This document shows, in pieces, positions 56,975 to 64,000 of a stretch of 64,000 nucleotides of DNA. Position 1 is the first letter of the stretch; the number at the start of each line of letters is the position of its first letter. The notes below the pieces were generated by a model. That model ran no database searches, had not been told where the DNA came from, and saw nothing but the letters and a program-made list of their open reading frames with translations. The stretch comes from Arachnopeziza araneosa (Eukaryota > Ascomycota > Leotiomycetes > Helotiales > Arachnopezizaceae). A program made the translations under genes and the position numbers. Location of the stretch: assembly GCA_003988855.1 (NCBI GenBank), contig QYAI01000093.1:45709-109708 (forward strand), written 5' to 3'.

Positions 56975-58056
56975 TTAGCTCTTAGAAGAACTCCCGCCTG
57001 CATGAGAGGAATCTCGGCCGGTCCCCTCCGTTGTCTCCTTTTCCTTTACTTTCCCCTTCACATCCGACTGCGCAGCTGGTTCCTCATACAAACCATTCTG
57101 CTCGATGTACTCAATGACCGGCGCTGGAATCAGATACTGTACACTCATGTCCCTTCTCAAAAATAGTCTTATCTTGGTGCTGCTCACGTCATTGTTAATT
57201 AGTTGTTGACACACGTAGATCTGTTTCCAATTAGCCCTGTAACCAGCATAATTCATCATGTAGCGCAAAAGTTCTGATAGAAATGTAGCAATATTGTACG
57301 AGGATAAGCCTTACGTTGTCTCTCCACCGCTCCAGCCCAACCAGTGCTTCGTCCAAGTCGGTCCCCGTCCGTTCCACAACGAACGCCCCGAACTTTCCGA
57401 GAATATGGTCCAAATCCTCTTGTGACCAGACACCTGGCGAGGACATGGTTTGGATCAGATCTGCGCCGGCAAGCAACATGATTCGCATTGGGACGCGTGT
57501 CCCGTCTGGCTTTTGTGCACCCCCAAGGACTTGATTAATTTCGTGATTGAAGTGATCGAGGACCTGAGCTGTAGGCATGTATTGGGATTGGATAGCTTCC
57601 CACGGGTCAACCATCAGCCAGCGGTTATTCTCCTGGGCACCCAATTCGCACATGCGTAATCTTCAAAATTGGTTAAGAGTTGAGAAAGTAGTAGAGGGAA
57701 GAGGTGGGAGAGAAGGTTACCTGTGGGTTGCTTCGGCAAGACCAGCTTTCTTGTAGGCGTCTGACACAGGAGAGATATAACCACCCATCACTTCGAAATT
57801 GGTATTGAATCGCGCAAAATCTTGACCGAGGACGAACATTCGGAGGTGTAGATAAGTAATGGGCGAGAAGGAACCCTGGATTGAAGATTAGCCTTGCGTT
57901 TGCGCCTTGCCAGAAAGCAGGACAACCGACACATGCTACCAAGACCAGAGGGGTTCGGGAAGGATCTTGTTGCTCTAAACGTAGTCTGGTGTGCGGAAAA
58001 GTGTAATTATCTAATGCCGGTGCCGCAATAGACTGGGTTGGAATAGCTGTCGCCAT
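56975..58056 (-). CDS. NMA1: Nicotinamide/nicotinate mononucleotide adenylyltransferase
   Basis: Makes NAD or deamido-NAD from the mononucleotide and ATP. Exons in coding order 58056..57931, 57875..57721, 57660..57315 and 57220..56975 give 290 aa. The nucleotidyltransferase motif GSFSPITYLHLRMF follows the first splice (the first His of HxxH is Thr, as in eukaryotic enzymes where TxLH occurs). EVMGGYISPVSDAYKK, RWLMVDPWEA, LLAGADLIQTM and the ISxTxxR equivalent VSSTKIR are all present. The frame is open upstream to an ATG at 58161, but MATAIPTQSIAAP at 58056 is the sensible start. The first donor is GTCGGT, poor but required by the motif. The tail (residues 255-290) is low complexity. Confidence 0.92.
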
Positions 58057-59203
58057 AGCGAGAAGTGGGAGAGGGGAATCGAGAGGAGGAGGAGGAAAAA
58101 GAGAAATTGTCAAGGACCACAAGCAGAGTGGAACTGATTGTTTCCGGGAGGTAGAGCGCACTCTGAGTGCGCGGCGTGCGTCTTGTTGTAGTCCAGCTCT
58201 AGGCAGATGTGGGAATGTGCAAGAATGAGTCTTTGCTCTCTGGAGAAAGTCTTGAAGTGGTTGGGATCTTTAGTAGCGCAAGAAACCCCCACCTACAACA
58301 GCGGATGAGCGGGTTGAGGTGCTCGGACAAGGGAAGAAGGGAAGAAAAAGAAGAAGAGAGGGAGTGAGTGGTAGGAAAGGAAAAGCAATTGTCTTTGGAA
58401 AAGAGGGGAAGAAGACTGGCTCGTTCGCAGAAGCCTTGTGAAGCCTCTGTTTTGGCCATTCAGGTAAGTCTTTGGGCCAGAAGGTCTTCTTTGACTGGCT
58501 CTTGATGAGGCTTTGAGGCACGTTTCATGCCGGGTGACGCAGCACGTAAGACTGGAGGTAACATCAGGCTCTTGAAGGAGAATTGTCTTATTGCCTATGC
58601 AAACTAGCCTTGCAAGAGCAGGAGGAGGCTCTTCTAAATTCTGCTCTGGTCAGGTCACTCTGCGTCGTGGCTCTTCTTCGTGGCTCTTCTTCGCTCTTCC
58701 CCAGGACATGCTGTGGCAATGGGAGCTGAAGTGAGGTGATAGATAGCCTAGACCCCACCATGAAGCGAACGAAAGGCGGCGGCCGGCCCTGCTGACCCAG
58801 AGAGGAAGGACAGCGTCCCTGCGGGCTCCCTCCCTTCGCTGCTGCCATCTCCAACGTCCCTCCTCGTCGCTCGTCTTTGCTTCCCCTTGATAACACCCCC
58901 CTCGTCGGGAGAAAATTCCCAAGTATTTCCAAGAATTGTCTCATCGCCAAGTCCCGTATCAGCAGCGCGCAAGCTATGCCTACTTGGTACGGTAGATTTG
59001 TGACGCCTGCCGCCTGCGCCACACTCCCAAACTAGGATCTCCAGCGACTTGCACATCGGATTGATTAGCAACCATCCTGGGCACGGTCCAAGATTAAGGA
59101 CAACGACGTCGTTCATTCACTTGCAAGTTGCCTCCTCTGAATCCTTTATACGAGTCTCGAAGGCACGAGGAGCAGCACTCTTCAAAGCTGCGGTGTACCT
59201 TCG
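58057..59203. other. Divergent promoter interval NMNAT / kinase
   Basis: Strand-asymmetric: purine-rich on the plus strand near 58330-58420. A short tandem (tcgtggctcttct twice) is at about 58665..58690. Both-strand frames near 58588-59116 look random. Confidence 0.4.
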
Positions 59204-61279
59204 ATGACGACCTTCTTTCACACCTCCACCCCGGATCCTGCTTCGAATGAGAAGCGTAACTTCTCTGGCCTATCCATGTCGTCCAACAAACATCTCAATG
59301 GTCATAGTCCATTCCCGCAGAAGATCAAGAACTTCTTCCGTATAAACAGTCTCACGAGTAATGGCGAGAAGAACGATGGTGCGATGAAATCGGAGAGCAA
59401 AAGCTCGTTCCGACAATCCAAATTCTTTCCAGGCTCGGGACGTAATCGATCGACAACGGTAGCTAGTGAAGGAAACGCGTTAGACGATGGATTGAGCCCT
59501 ACGGCTCATGCCAACCCATACTTTGCCCATCAGGGACCGCCTGCGTTACGACATCATAACGAAGGCTCTGTTCCTCCAAGCCCGCCAGATACCCCAACCT
59601 TGAAGGTCAGTGCCGTCTCCGGCGCCAATGATGAGGCTACCAATGCTGGGAAAGAAGAATTGGTACGCAAATTAAGAAAAGTTGCCAGTGCTCCTAATGC
59701 ACAAGGCCTATTTTCGAAGAGCAAGGGTAGTGGTGAGCGGCCTGCTACAGCTGAGCTCAGCAAGGAGCCAATAGTGCACAATGCTAGCACAAGTATGCTC
59801 TCTCTTGTTGAGAATGCGCCTCCGCCCAATAATGGAGACGTGATGGGGTCACCTACACAAGATAGCGTAGGAGCGCTACAGCCGCCAAACCTACGGAATG
59901 CCATGGCTTTCAGGAGAACCTATAGTTCGAATTCGATCAAAGTACGAAATGTCGAGGTTGGACCCAGCAGCTTTGACAAGATTAAGTTGATTGGAAAGGG
60001 TGATGTTGGAAAGGTCTATCTGGTGCGTGAGAAGAAGAGTAGTAGGCTGTATGCCATGAAAGGTTTGAACACATCTTACACAAAATGGCTCAATTGCTAA
60101 TAATTCAAAGTCTTGAGCAAGAAAGAAATGATCAAGAGGAACAAGATCAAAAGAGCATTGGCGGAACAAGAAATCCTGGCAACTAGCAACCATCCCTTCA
60201 TTGTTACCCTCTACCACTCCTTCCAATCCGAAGAGCATCTATACTTGTGCATGGAGTACTGTAGTGGCGGAGAATTCTTCAGAGCATTACAGACTAGACC
60301 GGGAAAATGCATACCTGAAGATGATGCTAGATTCTACGCGGCAGAAGTTACTGCTGCTCTGGAATATCTCCATTTGATGGGCTTCATTTATAGAGATCTG
60401 AAGCCGGAGAGTAAGTCTTTAAGTAATATCCTCATCCAGAGCTAACCCGATACAGACATCCTTTTGCATCAATCCGGACATATCATGTTATCAGATTTTG
60501 ATCTTTCGAAACAGTCTGACCCTGGTGGAAAACCAACTATGATCTTGGGCCGCAATGGTGCAAGCACAAATTCCTTACCGACCATTGATACAAAATCCTG
60601 CATAGCCAACTTCCGTACGAATTCGTTTGTCGGCACCGAGGAATACATTGCACCGGAGGTTATCAAAGGATGTGGACATACCAGTGCAGTTGATTGGTGG
60701 ACCCTGGGCATCTTGATCTATGAGATGTTGTTCGGAACCACTCCATTTAAAGGCAAGAATCGGAATACAACATTTGCAAACATCTTAAGAGATGACGTGC
60801 CATTCCCTGAGCATTCTTCATCTCCACAGATCTCAAAGTAAGTCTACTCATCCATTGACTCATAACTTGCTGACAATTCAAGCCTTTGCAAATCCCTTAT
60901 CCGCAAACTTCTTATCAAGGATGAGAATCGACGCCTTGGAGCACGTGCTGGAGCCTCGGATGTCAAGAACCACCCTTTCTTCCGCACTACACAATGGGCT
61001 CTTATCCGTCACATGAAGCCACCCATGATCCCCCATCAAGGCCGTGGTATTGATACGGTCAACTTCCGTAATGTGAAAGAGAGCGAGAGTGTTGACATTA
61101 GCGGTGCAAGAGGACTACAATTGCCGAAAGGAGTGCCTCTTGATTCAGGACTTGCTACTCCTGGCGGGGATATTGTTGACCCATTCGAGGAATTCAACTC
61201 GGTGACGCTGCATCACGACGGAGATGAACATCATCAGACCGAAGATCAACATAACGGGAGATATGATGGTTCCGGATGA
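59204..61279 (+). CDS. nrc-2: AGC Ser/Thr kinase, NRC-2 / Fpk1 type
   Basis: Relative of yeast flippase kinases Fpk1/Kin82 and Neurospora NRC-2, which control lipid asymmetry and polarity. Exons 59204..60062, 60111..60410, 60456..60837 and 60883..61279 give 645 aa. Residues 1-255 are disordered and Ser/Pro-rich. The kinase domain starts near residue 262: P-loop IGKGDVGKVYLV, YAMKVLSKKEM, YRDLKPENILL, DFD in place of DFG (SDFDLSK), a 40-residue insertion before GTEEYIAPEVIKG, then DWWTLGILIYEMLFG. DFD and the insertion are typical of this branch and plant phototropins. The C-terminus continues with an AGC-tail-like DPFEEFNSVTL. The first donor gtttga is weak. Confidence 0.93.
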
Positions 61280-62345
61280 TTTCTGGACACCACACTTACA
61301 AAGTTTCTCTGGACTGGCGGAAAAATTGTTTGATTAAGATTGAGATACCGGACGAGATTTCTTGCCCTTTCCCCCTCAACACACACATCTCGCATTCTTT
61401 TTTATTTTGCAACTGGCATATTCTTTTCTTCCGCATCGTCTGCACGCAAGAACGCACATGTAAATACGAAGGGAAGTAAAGAAAGGGCCCTATGACATCA
61501 CATTGACATTAGTGGAGAATGGCAAAGGTGCTGGCGTTCAAATGGTCTGGTGTGAACTGGTTGGCTTGGTCTGGTTTGCTTTTGAGGCTCACTTTCCTTT
61601 TTGTTTGGAGAGGCTTAGAGAGGTTGGGAGTGGAGATGAAGCGTAGAGTTGAAAGTTTGGTGTACGTAGGAGGTAGAGTGGAAGGAAGAAAATACAAAGT
61701 CTAGTTGAAAAACGAACGTTGGATAGAAGCATGCGATATTCTTTCTCCGTAAGTGACTTATCCTCTACCGCCAACGAGAGTGCAATGAATTGTAACTCAC
61801 TCCGGTATTTTGTTTTCTCGAACGAGTTTCAAGGATACACAGCCGCATAACTTCAAAAAGGAAGCCATCATCTCCACTAGAATTATTTTCATTATCGATA
61901 TCAGCATACAATGTCTCGTACCAAGCCATGAACCACTCCACCCCCTTGCGCCTCTTTCTATGACCCCCCAACTAGCACATCCCTTCATCGTCTGCTTATC
62001 TCCTCTCGCCTCACCGCTGCCACTGCAAGCAGGCAGCGCATCTGGCACCTCGAGCTGCGTTCCCCTCTTCGTAGGGTGGTCGGGCTCTCGGTGGTGTTGT
62101 TTTCGGTGCTGGATGCGTATTGGGCTACTCAGTGTTTGGATCTGGGGGGAGGGTGGGAGGCATTCGGTTTCGAGAAGATTTTTTGGGGGGTTTTGCTTTG
62201 GTGAGTAGGTTGTTCTTGGGGCTGGGTAGATTTTTGAGTCTCTATGGTTTGAATCTGATGGAATTGTCCCTCTTGGACGAGGCTTTCTATTTATTAACCC
62301 TCTACATCCATCTCGAATCGTGAACCAAGGGCCATCTGCACATGC
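61280..62345. other. Convergent 3' intergenic, kinase / DUF829
   Basis: No gene recognised. G-tracts at 62144..62157 (GGGGGGAGGGTGGG) make a weaker three-tract quadruplex candidate. Confidence 0.35.
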
Positions 62346-63239
62346 TCACTTTTTCTTCACGCTTGACTTCCACACCGTTTGGATCCATCCCCAATAGTCC
62401 TCCTCGCCACCCTCTCCTCTAAACAGCTGTGCATGTTGCGCGTTCCGTACCAGCTTCTTCTCGATGCTATAGCCCACCTCCTTGGCGCCATCCGCAAACC
62501 GCTCCACATCCCGCCAGTCAATCGCCGCATCCTCCTTGCTGTAAACAAACGCCACCTTCGCCGCCTTATCCAGGATGTTCTCGTCCGTCATGCCGTCGGT
62601 CGGTCCCCAGACCAGCTGATACCAGAACCAGCGCGGCATCCAATGGACCGAGACAAAGACCACCGACGTCACGGCATAGATGAGTGCGATGAACGGGATC
62701 CAGAGGTGCCAGGGGAGCTTCCGTCCTGGGACGCTGAGCGAGTGGATGTCGCGCTTGAATTGCGGGATCCCCGGCGCGGAATCAAAGACGAAGGTCTGGA
62801 TGGCAAGGGGATGGCCGGTCTGCTGGCAGTAGCTGGAGAGGATCCCGTAGGCCCGTTTCGCGCCTCCGTTGCTGACGGCGTGAACGTGGATTCTCTCCCC
62901 GGGGACGGAGTTCAGCAGGGCGGTTACGGCAGGGAGGACATCTGAGCGCCGGCGGGCCTCGCTCTGCAACATGAACTCATTCGTGATGATGGTGACGAGG
63001 ATGATGCGGGCGGAGGGGTACAGCGCGCTGTACTGCTTGGTGTAGTAGGCTATGTGTTTGGGGGAGGCGTTCATCCAGGCACAGAAGAGGACAGTGGTGG
63101 GTGCGTCTGGAGGCGATGCTGGCGCCGTCGACGGCGGCGTGTAGAGTCGCACTTGGGGAGAGAGCTTGGTGAAGTCGGAGAGAGGCTTCGGTGCTGGCTC
63201 TGGAGGAAAGTCGCTGGTGGTAGGCGGGACGGTCGCCAT
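62346..63239 (-). CDS. DUF829 / TMEM53-like alpha/beta hydrolase
   Basis: Single exon, 297 aa, ATG at 63239. The DUF829 hallmarks are present: VLFCAWMNASPKHIAYYTKQY, YPSARIILVTIITNEF, then the nucleophile elbow HAVSNGGAKRAYG with the Ser at about residue 123, FVFDSAPG (Asp/Ser strand end), and the late His in RNAQHAQLFRG. One hydrophobic stretch at about 178-200 (PFIALIYAVTSVVFVSVHW) could be a membrane segment, as in TMEM53/NET4 relatives and fungal PaxU-like proteins. Substrate unknown. Higher GC than its flanks. Confidence 0.88.
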   Translation of the reverse strand: MATVPPTTSDFPPEPAPKPLSDFTKLSPQVRLYTPPSTAPASPPDAPTTVLFCAWMNASPKHIAYYTKQYSALYPSARIILVTIITNEFMLQSEARRRSDVLPAVTALLNSVPGERIHVHAVSNGGAKRAYGILSSYCQQTGHPLAIQTFVFDSAPGIPQFKRDIHSLSVPGRKLPWHLWIPFIALIYAVTSVVFVSVHWMPRWFWYQLVWGPTDGMTDENILDKAAKVAFVYSKEDAAIDWRDVERFADGAKEVGYSIEKKLVRNAQHAQLFRGEGGEEDYWGWIQTVWKSSVKKK

Positions 63240-64000
63240 ACTTCAGGAGTTGTCGCGGTTCTGAGATGGGAATATCAAAAAGAACGCAGGCGGAACCAAC
63301 CATAAATAGCAAGTAAGTGAGAAGAATGCGCACAACTCAAGGAATTCAAACGACTCGAGACAGTGAATTACAAAAATCACATTCGGACCATGAGTTATAT
63401 AGATATCTCTCGGCCACGCCTCACTGTTAAACAACATCCGGACCGCTTACGAAGAGCGCTCAAACTGTTGAGAAGAACAGACACGGAGAGCGGTTCCACA
63501 ACCGACCTTTTCAGCCGCACAAGCACCGCTGCCCCCTCGGACTCGGTGCATCTAACCATCAGAACCAACGTCGAGCAGCGTCGACGCAACGAGTCTGACA
63601 ATATAAGGGATGACTGCAAGCAGCCAAGTGCCATTTCCTACCGAGGGATGGACGTTGGTCGGAGTGATTAATAACGGTGCCTGGCTCAACAAAATGCGCA
63701 GCACGTGTGCCTGCGTTGCTACGAGGACGAAGGTGCCGAGGCTGGGTTAGGGGGGACTGTACTGTACTGTACTGTCCTGGATGTGTTGACTGGGCTTGCG
63801 GTTGATAGGGATGAGAGCACGGAGCGGTCAATGCCCTGTTCTCTCTTCAGGAGGTTATTCGCTTATCAGGGAGTGCCATGTCAGGTGAGGAAGGGTGGAG
63901 ATAACGTATTTAATAAGCGAGCTGGTCATATATGCGAGCTGGTCACCAAGACGCGTCTTACCTTAGTCTAGCCTAAATGCCACCACGCAACAACACCCAG
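63240..64000. other. Window end, no supported gene
   Basis: A 93-codon ATG frame at 63390..63671 (basic, no known domain) is not supported further. The stretch holds the (ACTGT)4 repeat. Confidence 0.35.
63756..63775 (+). repeat. (ACTGT)4 tandem repeat
   Basis: Four perfect ACTGT units directly after a G-rich run. Confidence 0.85.

Noticed and set aside
63390..63671. 93-codon basic ATG frame near the window end
   Set aside because: No domain, overlaps an open antisense frame, and no splice or homology support.
1..64000. Transposons, CRISPR arrays, rRNA, viral or biosynthetic-cluster genes
   Set aside because: Looked for terminal repeats, transposase or reverse-transcriptase motifs, regular spacers and NRPS/PKS domains; none seen.

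Overview
This window is ordinary nuclear DNA of a filamentous ascomycete (Pezizomycotina). The evidence is short introns (about 44-105 nt) with GTNNGT-type donors and CTAAC/CTGAC branch sites, spliced housekeeping genes, and proteins matching filamentous-fungal families such as CreC, NRC-2 kinase, DUF2433 and DUF829. A member of Leotiomycetes is my best guess, from overall protein resemblance only. I found no virus, transposon, rRNA, tRNA or CRISPR array.

Layout. 1-6.7 kb: SEN54 (partial, minus) and RSC9 (plus) share a 274-bp divergent promoter, followed by a putative RNA ligase and a six-repeat CXXCXGXG mini-protein. 8-15 kb: a roadblock/LAMTOR2-like protein, a two-domain glyoxalase I, D-3-phosphoglycerate dehydrogenase and methylthioadenosine phosphorylase. 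15-25 kb: ribosomal protein L26, an SDR lacking its catalytic Tyr, a zinc alcohol dehydrogenase, COQ5, and a degenerate metallophosphoesterase with an RGG tail. 25-36 kb: a BTB gene with an in-frame stop, the Miro GTPase GEM1, creC and a flotillin. 36-46 kb: a PPxY-bearing unknown, an HD hydrolase, MRE11, mitochondrial uS19, TAF10 and PRP43. 46-64 kb: a 3-kb gene-free block, a small Cys/aromatic protein, an AT-rich 2.7-kb leader region, a 1048-residue disordered protein, NMN adenylyltransferase, an NRC-2/Fpk1-type kinase and a DUF829 hydrolase.

The genes do not form a metabolic cluster. They are mixed housekeeping functions: RNA processing (SEN54, RNA ligase, PRP43), chromatin and transcription (RSC9, TAF10, creC), mitochondria (COQ5, GEM1, uS19m), cofactors and small molecules (NMNAT, MTAP, PGDH, GLO1, ADH), and signalling and membranes (kinase, flotillin, roadblock protein). 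Exon models were built by hand from splice signals, frame closure and family resemblance. Nearly all close to whole codons. Four undetermined bases (N) lie at 35493, 36268, 45656 and 55368.
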